Below, one piece after another: positions 1-8,814 of a DNA stretch of 55,660 nt. The position numbers were made by a program, and so were the translations under genes. The notes below the pieces were generated by a model. That model saw only the letters and a list, made by a program, of their open reading frames with translations. It had not been told where the DNA came from and ran no database searches. Numbering within the stretch: the first letter of the stretch is position 1; the number at the start of each line of letters is the position of its first letter. The DNA comes from an uncultured Pedobacter sp. GTDB taxonomy: Bacteria; Bacteroidota; Bacteroidia; Sphingobacteriales; Sphingobacteriaceae. The stretch spans positions 1 to 55,660 of the forward strand of contig NZ_CAMLHF010000009.1 of NCBI RefSeq assembly GCF_946479715.1. Direction: 5' to 3'.

Positions 1-387
1 AAATTGCAGCCAGCAGAGAATTTTGAGAAAAACACGAATGCATCATCAAGGATAGCAGGTCTGTTTCTGGAATTGCTTGAAAGACAATTCCCAATAGATA
101 CACCGGAAATGGCACTTCAGTTAAAAACCGCCAACCATTATGCTGAAAATCTTTCAGTTCATGTTAATCACCTTAATCGTGCTGTTAAAGAGGTTACAGG
201 TAAAACAACCACCGAACATATTTCGACCAGAATAGTAAAAGAAGCTATCGCTTTGTTGCAGCATACAGATTGGAATGTGGCTCAGGTAGCTTATGGGCTT
301 GGCTTTGAGTATCCGGCCTATTTTAATAATTTTTTTAAAAAGCAGACACAGCGTACACCAAAGGAGATTAGAAATATTGCTGTTTGA
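1..387 (+). CDS. AraC-family transcriptional regulator, 5'-truncated
   Basis: The frame is open to the left edge, so this is the C-terminal part (about 128 residues) of a longer protein whose start lies outside the window. The sequence matches an AraC/XylS DNA-binding domain with two helix-turn-helix units. The first surrounds the stretch with YAENLSVHVNHLNRAVKEV. The second has the family signature VAYGLGFEYPAYFNNFFKK followed by TPKEIR. It lies 80 bases before a co-oriented aldo/keto reductase, and such AraC-reductase pairs are common in Bacteroidota, so it may control that gene (inference). The effector domain is not visible. Confidence 0.9.
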   Translation, partial: KLQPAENFEKNTNASSRIAGLFLELLERQFPIDTPEMALQLKTANHYAENLSVHVNHLNRAVKEVTGKTTTEHISTRIVKEAIALLQHTDWNVAQVAYGLGFEYPAYFNNFFKKQTQRTPKEIRNIAV

Positions 388-467
388 ATTTTATAATGAT
401 CTGTTCGAATCCTTTTAACTACAGGTGATGGTAATGAGGTAATTTTGGATCATAAAATCTAAAAGAT

Positions 468-1469
468 ATGAAATACAGGAATTTGGGTAAAACAAAAGAG
501 CAGCTATCGGCAATAGGTTTGGGCTGTATGGGAATGAGCTTTGCTTATGGTCCGGTTGATGATGCTGAAAGTATTGCAACACTGCACAAAGCGCTTGATC
601 TTGGAATTAATTTCTGGGATACTGCCGATATGTACGGAAATGGAAATAATGAAGAACTGATTTCTAAAGTTTTAGTACCAAATAGAGACAAGGTCTTTAT
701 TGCTACTAAGTTTGGATTCAGATTTAAAGATAACATTGCAGGACCAAGTATTGCGTCAGGAACTTATTTTGATGGTTCACCAAAATGGATGAAGGTTGCT
801 GTAGAAAATAGCTTAAAACGCTTAAAAATAGATACGATTGACTTGTATTATGCACACAGGATAGATCCTGATGTTCCTGTTGAAGATACAGTAGGTGCAA
901 TGGCAGAGCTGGTAAAAGAAGGCAAAGTAAGGTATCTTGGCTTGAGTGAGGCGTCGCCCGCATCAATCCGAAGAGCACATTCAGTACATCCAATTACGGC
1001 CTTGCAAAGTGAATATTCGTTGCTTACCAGAGATGTGGAAGGCGACATATTAAGCACCGTTCGTGAACTTGGGATTACACTTGTTCCTTATTCACCGCTG
1101 GCAAGAGGATTGGTAACCAATGCATTAAATGTAGATCAGCTGGATGCTACCGACTTCCGTAAAACACTGCCGCGTTATAGTGGAGATAATCTAAAGAACA
1201 ATGAAGGGCTTGCGCATGATTTTGGGAAGCTGGCACAGGAAAAAGGATGTACCGCTGCACAACTCGCGCTTGGATGGGTACTTGCCCAGGGCGATGATAT
1301 AATTCCTATCCCAGGTACTAAGAAAAGAAAGTACCTTGAGGAAAATGCAGGGGCGGTTGACCTTACATTATCTGCCAACGACTTAAAAGCTATTGATGAA
1401 CTGTTGCTCCGTTATCCAAATACTGGCGAACGCTATAGTGAAGGGGCAATGAAGCTGGTAGGTAGATAG
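468..1469 (+). CDS. Aldo/keto reductase (YajO/Tas-like)
   Basis: This is a 333-residue cytosolic NADPH-dependent oxidoreductase of the aldo/keto reductase superfamily, a single TIM barrel of normal length. The catalytic tetrad is visible: Asp51 and Tyr56 in DTADMYG, Lys81 in ATKFG and His130 in YYAHRID. A cofactor-binding segment near the C-terminus reads [15 protein letters not shown]. There is no signal peptide. The start is the ATG that gives the typical MKYRNLGKT opening. It follows the truncated AraC regulator and ends 16 bases before the convergent Gfo/Idh gene. The physiological carbonyl substrate cannot be deduced; detoxification of reactive aldehydes is common for this clade. Confidence 0.93.
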   Translation: MKYRNLGKTKEQLSAIGLGCMGMSFAYGPVDDAESIATLHKALDLGINFWDTADMYGNGNNEELISKVLVPNRDKVFIATKFGFRFKDNIAGPSIASGTYFDGSPKWMKVAVENSLKRLKIDTIDLYYAHRIDPDVPVEDTVGAMAELVKEGKVRYLGLSEASPASIRRAHSVHPITALQSEYSLLTRDVEGDILSTVRELGITLVPYSPLARGLVTNALNVDQLDATDFRKTLPRYSGDNLKNNEGLAHDFGKLAQEKGCTAAQLALGWVLAQGDDIIPIPGTKKRKYLEENAGAVDLTLSANDLKAIDELLLRYPNTGERYSEGAMKLVGR

Positions 1470-1485
1470 TTTTGGGTGAATTGAT

Positions 1486-2571
1486 TTAATTAATAAGGAC
1501 TTTATGCCCCTCTTTGGCCGAGCGTTTAGCAGCCTCCAATATTTTTACCACAATCAGGTTGTTGTTTAGTGAGGATAGATCATTTTCAGATTTTATTTCA
1601 TTCTTCAGCACTGCTGCGAGGTAGTTTAGGTGGTTGCTATACGCGGGTGCTAAAGGTTTGGCTTCTTCCAGCTGATAGCTGTTTTTCCCGTTTCCCTTGG
1701 TACGAAGAGTATTTGAGTTTACTGCTTGTATGTATCCTGTTTTTCCAAATACTTCCATGTCTTTTATGCTAAAAGGCCAGTTCCATGAAGCTTCTATGAT
1801 GCCTGTTGCTGTTGGATACTCCAGGAGTATTGTTGCATCATCATCAACATTAGGATAAACATCCTTTTTTATTTGATGTGTTAATGCGGTAACTGAAATG
1901 GGCGCTTTTCCATTCATTAGCCAGGTCATAAGATTTGCACCATAACAGCCAAAGTCTATAATTGCACCTCCACCATTCTTTTTTGGATCTGTAAGCCAAT
2001 TTAAAAATTCTTTGCTTACCCCAATTTCTTTAGGTCCTTCATGGCCATCATGTGCAACTATTTTTCTAATGTCTCCAATAGCACTGCTTTGTTTAATTCG
2101 GGTATATGCTTCCTGATTGCTTGGATACCATGTGGTTTCGTAATTGGTTAACAAATGAATTTTGTATTGTTTGGCGAGTGCTGCCATACGCTCTGCATGT
2201 ATTACAGATACAGCTAAAGGTTTTTCTACCATAACAGAAATGCCAAGAGGAGCAGCTGCCTCTACTACCATTAAATGATCTTCTATTGCATTGTAAGCAA
2301 GTACTGCATCAGGTTTACGATGTTTCAGGAGCTCTTTTAAGTCCGTAAAAAATATTGAATCAGCAAACTTAAAGCGGGTTTTAAATCTTTCTACTAAAAC
2401 CGGGTTTTCTTCTGCAATTCCAATGATATTTACCTCACCTTTTTTGTAGCTATCCATTATAAGGTTTACGTGATCATGACTAAGGCCAGCCAATACAACG
2501 TTTAATTTGGATTGTGCTTTAACCTGTAAAGAAAAAAATGCCAGCAGGGCAATGGTAAGGAACTTTTGCAT
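1486..2571 (-). CDS. Exported Gfo/Idh/MocA family oxidoreductase
   Basis: This 361-residue protein begins with a Sec-type signal peptide (hydrophobic run then QVKAQ, cleavage near residue 20). An NAD(P)-binding Rossmann domain and a Gfo/Idh/MocA C-terminal domain follow. The family EKP motif is present at about residues 116-118. The dinucleotide-binding turn reads VVLAGLSHDH instead of the textbook GxGxxG. Exported members are known among sugar oxidoreductases, usually with a Tat signal so that the cofactor is folded in before export. No twin arginine is seen here. It is convergent with the aldo/keto reductase and divergent from the phosphoesterase-propeller gene. A sugar or polyol substrate is likely but not identifiable. 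Confidence 0.88.
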   Translation of the reverse strand: MQKFLTIALLAFFSLQVKAQSKLNVVLAGLSHDHVNLIMDSYKKGEVNIIGIAEENPVLVERFKTRFKFADSIFFTDLKELLKHRKPDAVLAYNAIEDHLMVVEAAAPLGISVMVEKPLAVSVIHAERMAALAKQYKIHLLTNYETTWYPSNQEAYTRIKQSSAIGDIRKIVAHDGHEGPKEIGVSKEFLNWLTDPKKNGGGAIIDFGCYGANLMTWLMNGKAPISVTALTHQIKKDVYPNVDDDATILLEYPTATGIIEASWNWPFSIKDMEVFGKTGYIQAVNSNTLRTKGNGKNSYQLEEAKPLAPAYSNHLNYLAAVLKNEIKSENDLSSLNNNLIVVKILEAAKRSAKEGHKVLIN

Positions 2572-2710
2572 AAGATAATTCTTAAGATCTTGTATGTTAA
2601 CTGAAGGGCAATTTATGAATTATTGGCGTTCTAATTGAGACATTCTTGTAACAAATCAGGTCAAGTGATTAGAAAAATGTAAATTGACCTGCCCTAAAAC
2701 TGGTCATGAT

Positions 2711-4546
2711 ATGAGATTTATTATTGCTTTTATAATACTTGTTGCCTCCTTTTTAAATGTGAATGCTCAAGCATTTAAATATGCTTTTGTTACAGATACG
2801 CATGTTGGAACTGAAACTGGTGAGGAGGATTTGAGAAGAACTGTAAATGATATTAATCAACAGAATGATCTTGATTTTATTATTGTTACTGGTGATGTGA
2901 CTGAAATGGGAACTAAGTTGGAAATTAAGCTTGCGAAAGAGATCTTAACCGGACTTAAAAAGCCTTGGTATGTTATTCCCGGTAATCATGATACAGGTTG
3001 GTCAGAGTCGGGTGGGGTAGACTTTATTCGTGAATTTGGAAATGATAAATTTACATTTGATCATAATGGTTATCGATTTATTGCCTGTGCCTCTGGTCCT
3101 TATGTGAGGATGTCGGACGGGCACATTCCAAGAGATGCCGTAGTTTGGCTCGACGAGGTTTTAAAGAAAACACCAGCAGATATGCCAATAGTATTTATCA
3201 ATCATTACCCTATTGATAATAGTTTGGATAATTGGTACGAAGCAACAGACAGGATTAAAAGGTACAATATCCAATATGCTATTTGTGGCCATGGCCATGC
3301 AAACCAGGCAATGGATTTTGAAGGAGTACCCGCAACCATGGGATGCTCTAATTTGAGAGCTAAAAATAGTTTAGGTGGATACAATGTGGTTACAATGCGA
3401 AGTGATTCTGTCTTGTTTGCTGTTAAAAAGCCCGGATTGGCAATAGAACCAAGCTGGCGTGGTATTGATTTGGGTAAATTTGTTGCCAATAGCAGTGGTA
3501 AAATAGTAAGACCATCTTATGAGATAAACGCTACTTATCCGCAGGTTAAACAGACATGGAGTTATCATGCAAGTGCAAACGTAGTACTAACTCCGGCTGC
3601 TAGTAAAAAACTGGTGGTGTTTGGAAATAGCATTGGTGAGGTTGAGGCATTATCCATAAAAGATGGCAGCAAAAAATGGGGATTTAAAACCGGTGGTGCT
3701 ATTTATTCTTCTCCCGCAATTGTAGGCGATGTTGTTGTATTGGGCTCTGGTGATGGCTTTATTTATGGTTTGGATTTGAACAGCGGAAAGGAGATCTGGA
3801 AAATTAAAACCGGGGCCTCTGTTTTAGGTACACCTGTTGTTGAGGGGAAAATTGCTTATATCGGAGGAAGCGACCACAGCTTTAGGGCTATTGATGTTAA
3901 AACAGGTAAACAGATCTGGGCTTTTGAAGGGGTAGAAGGAGCAATAGTGGGTAAACCTTTAATATATCAAGGTAAGGTGTTTTTTGGTTCTTGGGGCCGG
4001 CACCTGTATGCTTTAGATCAAAGCAATGGTCTATTGCTTTGGAAATGGAACAATGGAAGTGCGAATCGTATGTTTTCTCCCGCAATGTGTACTCCTGTAG
4101 CAAAGGATGGTGTAGTCTATTTTGCTGCACCAGATAGGGTACTTACTGCATTGGACGCTAATAATGGTAATGTTCTTTGGAGGAATAAGGAAGCTACAGT
4201 GAGAGAATCAATAGGTATATCTGAAGATGGCAGTCTTATTTTTGGCAAAACAATGAACAACGAAGTAGTAGCTTATAAAACACAAACTACAGATCCGGGT
4301 GTTCTTTGGCGTTTAAACATGGGGTTTGGTTATGAGCATACACCCTCTATGCTAATTTCAAAAGACAAACAAGTTTTCTTTGGAACAAGAAATGGAGTGG
4401 TATATGCTTTCGATCCTCTTGGTAAGAAAACAGTTTGGGCTCACAAAGTAGATAATTCTATGGTAAACACCGTAAATGTTATCAGCAAAAAATCTGTTTT
4501 ACTGGCAACAATGGATGGTGTTGTAACCTTACTTTCGGTTAAGTAA
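2711..4546 (+). CDS. Secreted metallophosphoesterase fused to PQQ-like beta-propeller
   Basis: I place the start at the ATG at 2711, which begins a signal peptide ending NVNAQ; an in-frame start 27 bases upstream would only add a polar leader. The mature protein has two parts. Residues about 23-250 are a calcineurin-like metallophosphoesterase with the metal ligands in VTDTHVG, TGDVTE, IPGNHDT, INHYPID and CGHGHA. From about residue 265 to the end are six or seven PQQ-like beta-propeller blades of the type GxVYALDxxxGxxxW. It probably acts in the periplasm or on the surface as a phosphatase or phosphodiesterase, with the propeller as ligand or protein platform. The gene ends 8 bases from the convergent next gene. 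Confidence 0.9.
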   Translation: MRFIIAFIILVASFLNVNAQAFKYAFVTDTHVGTETGEEDLRRTVNDINQQNDLDFIIVTGDVTEMGTKLEIKLAKEILTGLKKPWYVIPGNHDTGWSESGGVDFIREFGNDKFTFDHNGYRFIACASGPYVRMSDGHIPRDAVVWLDEVLKKTPADMPIVFINHYPIDNSLDNWYEATDRIKRYNIQYAICGHGHANQAMDFEGVPATMGCSNLRAKNSLGGYNVVTMRSDSVLFAVKKPGLAIEPSWRGIDLGKFVANSSGKIVRPSYEINATYPQVKQTWSYHASANVVLTPAASKKLVVFGNSIGEVEALSIKDGSKKWGFKTGGAIYSSPAIVGDVVVLGSGDGFIYGLDLNSGKEIWKIKTGASVLGTPVVEGKIAYIGGSDHSFRAIDVKTGKQIWAFEGVEGAIVGKPLIYQGKVFFGSWGRHLYALDQSNGLLLWKWNNGSANRMFSPAMCTPVAKDGVVYFAAPDRVLTALDANNGNVLWRNKEATVRESIGISEDGSLIFGKTMNNEVVAYKTQTTDPGVLWRLNMGFGYEHTPSMLISKDKQVFFGTRNGVVYAFDPLGKKTVWAHKVDNSMVNTVNVISKKSVLLATMDGVVTLLSVK

Positions 4547-4554
4547 AAGGAGGT

Positions 4555-5265
4555 CTATTCGTCAACCTTACTCCATACTTCATAGATTTTAGCTCCTTTA
4601 CTGCTCAAGCCACTATGATGCCACTTGCCATCCTGCAATTTCCCGTCAAATACTAATGAAACCCCAACACGACTATTATCTCTTGAAAAAAACTCTATTT
4701 GTTCTGTGTATTTCCCATCTTTAAAAGTATAAGAGCCCCCTCCGGTACCAGAGAATTCTTTTTTTTCAGGATCTATAGCTACCCATTGAAATTTTTTGCC
4801 AGTAAGTAGTTTGTAAGTTTGGCGGGAACCGGTTTGGTGAATGTCAGCAACCTTACCATCTTCCTGCATTCTGCCAGTTATGCGCCACACGCCTGCAAGT
4901 GGTGCTTTGCCATCATCAACACGGTTGAAATTAACACGCCCGTCAGGTACATCCATAGATAGTTTATCTCCAGAAACTTCAAACGGAACATTTAGTTCAC
5001 CTCCCACGTTGGACGAATCTGAACTGTTAAAATACACTTTTGCTTTAATGGTTCCATTGCTTGCTTCATAACTGCCTCCACGAGACATTATAAACTTATC
5101 GGCCTGGTGTATCGTATGTATGAAATAACCATCTTCAAAAAAAAGTTGATGCTGATCTGTTCCATTGCTGAATTCCCATGCGCCAGTAAGAGTGCTCATT
5201 TGAGCCTGAACAGTAGTAAAGGAAATACTGATTACAAGTATAAATAAGATGATGTGCCTTTTCAT
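4555..5265 (-). CDS. Secreted protein with two tandem lipocalin-like repeats
   Basis: The 236 residues comprise a signal peptide (MKRHIILFILVISISFTTV then QAQ) and a mature part that looks internally duplicated. Repeat 1 starts LTGAWEFSNGTDQHQ and contains GGSYEASNGTIKAKVYFNS. Repeat 2 starts LAGVWRITGRMQED and contains GGSYTFKDGKYTEQIEFFS. Both have the G-x-W opening and alternating hydrophobic pattern of lipocalin-like beta barrels. I do not recognise a named family; similar proteins in Bacteroidota are annotated only as membrane or secreted protein. It is convergent with the phosphoesterase gene and divergent from the PAP2 gene. Confidence 0.82.
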   Translation of the reverse strand: MKRHIILFILVISISFTTVQAQMSTLTGAWEFSNGTDQHQLFFEDGYFIHTIHQADKFIMSRGGSYEASNGTIKAKVYFNSSDSSNVGGELNVPFEVSGDKLSMDVPDGRVNFNRVDDGKAPLAGVWRITGRMQEDGKVADIHQTGSRQTYKLLTGKKFQWVAIDPEKKEFSGTGGGSYTFKDGKYTEQIEFFSRDNSRVGVSLVFDGKLQDGKWHHSGLSSKGAKIYEVWSKVDE

Positions 5266-5401
5266 AATGGTTTAATTTATAAGTGATTGTATTAAAGATA
5301 AAAAACATTCGATGGTTTTTTATCTTATCTACAGTATTTCTTCAAAATTGTATCTCATCTTTAATTTGAAATTCCTTGGAGGGACAAAAATTTATTGGAA
5401 G

Positions 5402-6184
5402 ATGTGCAGGAAATTATTAATTATAGTGGTATTGCTGACAATGCCGAGGTTTATTATTGCCCAAACTCAAGATACATTACAAGTAAAGGGTAGTTTCAAA
5501 TCAGACACAACTATTAGGTTTGCAAGTTATAAACCTAAGGTTGCTGCATTTATTATTCCAGCGGTATTTATTGGTTATGGCGTGATATCATTAACTGGTG
5601 ATAATGTGATCAGACGACTTGATTACAGTACTAAGGACGAGCTGCAGGAAGACCATCCTTTGTTTGCAGCACATGCAGATGATTATATGCAGTTTGCCCC
5701 GGCCGCGGCAGTTTATGGACTTAATCTCTTAGGTATAAAAGGAAAGCATACTTTACTTGATGCTACTGGTTTATATATATTGTCATCTGCAATTATGGGC
5801 GGAAGTGTAACGGCCTTAAAGAAAGCTACACACAGACTAAGACCTAACGGTTCAGGGTATACTTCATTTCCTTCTGGTCATACAGCCAATGCATTTGCAG
5901 CTGCTGAATTTCTAAAACAGGAATATAAGGATGTTTCACCTTGGTATGGTTATGCCGGTTATACAGTTGCAATTGCAACTGGTGTACTCAGAACGTATAA
6001 CAATAAACACTGGGCTAGCGATGTTGTTGCAGGTGCTGGATTTGGTATTCTTTCAACTAAATTGTCTTACTTACTGTATCCTAAACTGAAAAAGTTGATT
6101 ACAGGAAAGGGTAGTTTTAATTATACAGTAATGCCATCCTATCAACAGCATAGCATGGGACTTTCTTTAAGTGGTACCTTCTAA
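5402..6184 (+). CDS. PAP2-family phosphatase, exported
   Basis: From the ATG at 5402 the protein is 260 residues with a signal sequence (MCRKLLIIVVLLTMPRFIIA). The longer frame from 5312 would put a non-coding-looking leader in front of it. The acid phosphatase/vanadate-binding motifs are complete: Lys140-x6-Arg147-Pro148 (KATHRLRP), Pro-Ser-Gly-His at 157-160, and Arg197-x5-His203 in RTYNNKHWASD. PAP2 enzymes remove phosphate from lipid phosphates such as undecaprenyl pyrophosphate or phosphatidic acid at the membrane or in the periplasm. The exact lipid substrate is not deducible. It is the first of two proteins in this window that share this fold; the other is the haloperoxidase-like gene at 23.1 kb. 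Confidence 0.92.
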   Translation: MCRKLLIIVVLLTMPRFIIAQTQDTLQVKGSFKSDTTIRFASYKPKVAAFIIPAVFIGYGVISLTGDNVIRRLDYSTKDELQEDHPLFAAHADDYMQFAPAAAVYGLNLLGIKGKHTLLDATGLYILSSAIMGGSVTALKKATHRLRPNGSGYTSFPSGHTANAFAAAEFLKQEYKDVSPWYGYAGYTVAIATGVLRTYNNKHWASDVVAGAGFGILSTKLSYLLYPKLKKLITGKGSFNYTVMPSYQQHSMGLSLSGTF

Positions 6185-6204
6185 TGTAATGATTTGACCT
6201 TTAA

Positions 6205-7191
6205 TTAGTAGGATGTCGGTGGAGCGCCTGTCCATCGTTTAAACGCTCTTGTAAATGCACTTAACTCATTGTAGCCTAGCATATATGAGATTTCTTTTAT
6301 TTGATGTTCCCCCGATTTAAGATATTTTAATGCGAGTTGTTTCCTTGCCTGATCTGCTATATACTGAAAACTTGTATCTTCTTCTTCCAATTTTCGCTGT
6401 AAAGTACGTACACTCAAATTAAAGTTTGCTGCCACATCCTTTATTGATGAAATGCCCAGGTAAGATTTTGTTAAAAGATAATTGTAAACCATCATTTCAA
6501 ATTTATCTGCTTGTGTACGGGGTAATTGACTGATGTGTTCTAATAGTGTTTTTTGTATGCTGTAATTCCCGGTAATAATTATATCATCCCAGAATTTTGT
6601 GTCGAATTGAATGCAATAGCTGTCGCCCCGATGAGGTTTGCATCGTAAAACACGCTCGTATTCCTGATTGTGTGTAATTTCGTATGGGAATGTTACTTTT
6701 CGAGGTTTTATTTTTTCTAAAAGCAACCCATCCAATTCATGAATAGTAAATGCCATGAAAAAATCTACCATTTGTTTGTAAGTCAGATTTGTTTGGTCTA
6801 CCTTATTATTCGGATGGAAAATGATGTCGAATACATCAGACTTCACATTCACTTTCATACTGAACAAATCTGTTACCAGGTGTGTTAACGCCGATGCCTG
6901 GGTTAAAGCATTCCCAATAGTAGAACATGTTTTAATGATTTCGCCAATTGCACCAAGTGCAGCTAATTGCATTGATTCTCCAAAATGAAGGCCAAATAAA
7001 GAGTCTTTGCTACTCTGAACAGCATTAAGCCAAACGTCATTCCACTGCTTTGGACTAAAGTTTACCGTCTTGTTTTCCTTTATTGCTTTAAAATCGATAC
7101 CTGACAAGCTGCATAATTTTTTTACATCGAGATCTCTTTGTGCATAATAAGCAAGTAGACTTAACATAAAGCGATGCTGATGATTTTCCAT
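6205..7191 (-). CDS. AraC-family regulator with arabinose-binding-type N-terminal domain
   Basis: The 328 residues fall into an N-terminal domain of the Arabinose_bd/OruR type (about 15-205, including GLHFGESMQLAALGAIG) and a C-terminal AraC helix-turn-helix pair (about 240-325). The last part holds ISYMLGYNELSAFTRAFKRW and TGAPPTSY. This architecture senses small molecules, often aromatic or fatty-acid-like, and activates an adjacent gene. The gene diverges from the NTF2-like gene across a 141-base region containing two TTGTCG repeats 21 bases apart, so that gene is its most likely target (inference). Confidence 0.9.
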   Translation of the reverse strand: MENHQHRFMLSLLAYYAQRDLDVKKLCSLSGIDFKAIKENKTVNFSPKQWNDVWLNAVQSSKDSLFGLHFGESMQLAALGAIGEIIKTCSTIGNALTQASALTHLVTDLFSMKVNVKSDVFDIIFHPNNKVDQTNLTYKQMVDFFMAFTIHELDGLLLEKIKPRKVTFPYEITHNQEYERVLRCKPHRGDSYCIQFDTKFWDDIIITGNYSIQKTLLEHISQLPRTQADKFEMMVYNYLLTKSYLGISSIKDVAANFNLSVRTLQRKLEEEDTSFQYIADQARKQLALKYLKSGEHQIKEISYMLGYNELSAFTRAFKRWTGAPPTSY

Positions 7192-7229
7192 TTAGTAAAG
7201 TTATAGATTTAGTTATTCATTAAATATGT

Positions 7230-7256
7230 TTGTCGTGAAAAGACAACACCTTGTCG
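7230..7256. promoter_or_regulatory. Candidate AraC operator (direct repeat TTGTCG)
   Basis: TTGTCG occurs at 7230-7235 and again at 7251-7256, exactly 21 bases apart, which is two helical turns. An inverted copy of the core, GACAA, lies between them at 7242-7246. AraC-type proteins typically bind direct half-sites on one face of the helix. The position between the divergent AraC gene and the NTF2-like gene suits autoregulation and target control. Binding is inferred. Confidence 0.45.
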
Positions 7257-7332
7257 CTTATTGGTAAGGATAAACCTCGTTATGAGCACTTTCTTTGTAT
7301 TAGAAAATAATTAACAATTAAAATCAAAGAAC

Positions 7333-7731
7333 ATGGAAAATCAAGCGATGAATGTGGTTACAGAATTTTTAACTGCGGTACAAAAAGGAAATACAGAGAA
7401 ATTAGGAACATTATTGCATACGGAAGTGAAATGGTCGCAACCAGGAGATAATATGGTTTCCGGATTGAAAAGCAGTGCTGGCGAGGTATTCCAAATGGTT
7501 GGTCAAATGTTTGAGCAATCCTCTAACACATTGGCTTTAACAGAAATAAAAGTACTTGCAGAAAATGGGGACAGTGTTGCCTGTCTTGTTCATTGGAAAG
7601 CCAAACACCCGAACGGTCAGGTTTTGGATATAGACAATATTGATGTTTATACGGTTGAGAACGGCCTAATCAATAATGTTGTGGTTTATTCGGAGGATAT
7701 TGATGTTGAGAATGAGTTTTGGAGAAAATAA
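7333..7731 (+). CDS. NTF2-like/SnoaL-like small protein
   Basis: This 132-residue soluble protein has the pattern of the NTF2/SnoaL alpha+beta cone fold. An N-terminal helix (VVTEFLTAVQKGNTEKL) is followed by a strand typical of the family (LHTEVKWSQPGDN), then strands ending in DIDNIDVYTVENGLI and VVVYSEDID. There is no signal peptide. Members are polyketide cyclases, isomerases, dehydratases or ligand carriers, and sequence alone does not separate these. Its divergent AraC neighbour suggests inducible expression. A strong hairpin terminator follows 21 bases after the stop codon. Confidence 0.85.
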   Translation: MENQAMNVVTEFLTAVQKGNTEKLGTLLHTEVKWSQPGDNMVSGLKSSAGEVFQMVGQMFEQSSNTLALTEIKVLAENGDSVACLVHWKAKHPNGQVLDIDNIDVYTVENGLINNVVVYSEDIDVENEFWRK

Positions 7732-7752
7732 TTCAGTAATTATGACTTTTTT

Positions 7753-7788
7753 AGTAAAAGAGGATGGATTATTCCATCCTCTTTTACT
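7753..7788. terminator. Bidirectional hairpin terminator
   Basis: A perfect 15-bp inverted repeat (7753-7767 with 7774-7788) encloses a 6-base loop ATTATT. The outer stem is A-rich on one side and T-rich on the other, so it can work in both directions. It lies between the convergent ends of the NTF2-like gene and the SMP-30 gene. Confidence 0.85.
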
Positions 7789-7791
7789 TTC

Positions 7792-8706
7792 TTATTCAAC
7801 TCCTTTAACTTTCATTGGTAAAGTATATATGGTTTTGCGAGCAGTAATGAATAATATGTTCCTGTCTTTCCCTGCAAAACACACGTTACTTGGCCCTTCT
7901 TTTATCTTTAATTCAGCAATGAGTTCTCCTGCAGGATTGTATATAAAAACACCTTGTCCTAAAGTAAGGTAAACATTGCCTTTTTCATCAAGTGTCATAC
8001 CGTCAGATCCCTTATTGATGATCAATTGTTTTCCGGTTAGCTCACCGTTTTTTTCGATAGTATATTTGTAAGTCTTTCCTGCATTAATATCGGATACATA
8101 TAGATATTTGCCATCTGGTGTGCCAACAATTCCATTTGGTTTTACCAGGCCATCGGCAGCTATTCTTGGTTTTTTGCTACCTTTCGCAAGGTAATAAACA
8201 TCGTCACTTTTAAGATCCGGTGAAGTTCTTTTCCAGTAATCACGTTGATAATATGGATCTGTGAAATACAAATCCCCGTTCGGATGAATCCAAATATCAT
8301 TTGGCCCGTTAAGTTGTTTACCATCCAGGTCATTCATTATAACCTTTATTTTTCCTGATGGGCTTATTGACCATAATTGGCCTTTTTCATCTGCACAGGT
8401 AATCAGGTTTCCTTTTTTGTCGAAGTATGTGCCATTGGCTCTACCAGCTTTATCAAGAAAAATAGAAAGTTTCCCATCAGTACTGTACTTCCATATTTTA
8501 TCATTAGGCTGATCTGTGAAAAATACATTTCCGTTTTTATCCACAGAGCAACCCTCTGTAAAACTAAAATCAGATGATATAAGTTTAGCAGCGTCTGCTG
8601 CAAACAGATTGCTTGGGTGCGAAGTTAGGTTTTGTGCAAATAGATAAGAGGATGAAACGGAGAGGAGAAGGGCAAGGATACTAAGACGTTTAATTTTCAT
8701 GTTCAT
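7792..8706 (-). CDS. SMP-30/gluconolactonase-like periplasmic beta-propeller
   Basis: I start the gene at the ATG at 8706, which gives MNMKIKRLSILALLLSV followed by SSSYLFAQ, a clean signal peptide; the longer open frame to 9003 runs into the divergent paiB-like gene. The mature 280 residues form an SMP-30/gluconolactonase/LRE propeller. Family features include FTEGCSVDKNGNVFFTDQ, LNGPNDIWIHPNGDLYFTD (a metal-binding Asn-Asp region) and VKPNGIVGTPDGKYLYVSD. Such proteins hydrolyse sugar or aryl lactones with a divalent metal. The substrate is unknown; a gluconate-type lactone is the default guess. Confidence 0.88.
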   Translation of the reverse strand: MNMKIKRLSILALLLSVSSSYLFAQNLTSHPSNLFAADAAKLISSDFSFTEGCSVDKNGNVFFTDQPNDKIWKYSTDGKLSIFLDKAGRANGTYFDKKGNLITCADEKGQLWSISPSGKIKVIMNDLDGKQLNGPNDIWIHPNGDLYFTDPYYQRDYWKRTSPDLKSDDVYYLAKGSKKPRIAADGLVKPNGIVGTPDGKYLYVSDINAGKTYKYTIEKNGELTGKQLIINKGSDGMTLDEKGNVYLTLGQGVFIYNPAGELIAELKIKEGPSNVCFAGKDRNILFITARKTIYTLPMKVKGVE

Positions 8707-8814
8707 TTGGTTTGTGTGTTGATAAAATGTACAAGATAATGAAATGTGCCGAAAAAATATGACCGTGTAGTAAAATGTATAAATTTGAGACAATTTACCA
8801 TTGATCACTACCAT

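Noticed and set aside
4555..5265. A reading of this protein as a phosphatase or PQQ protein by neighbourhood
   Set aside because: No metal or propeller motif is present; only a duplicated lipocalin-like pattern is seen.
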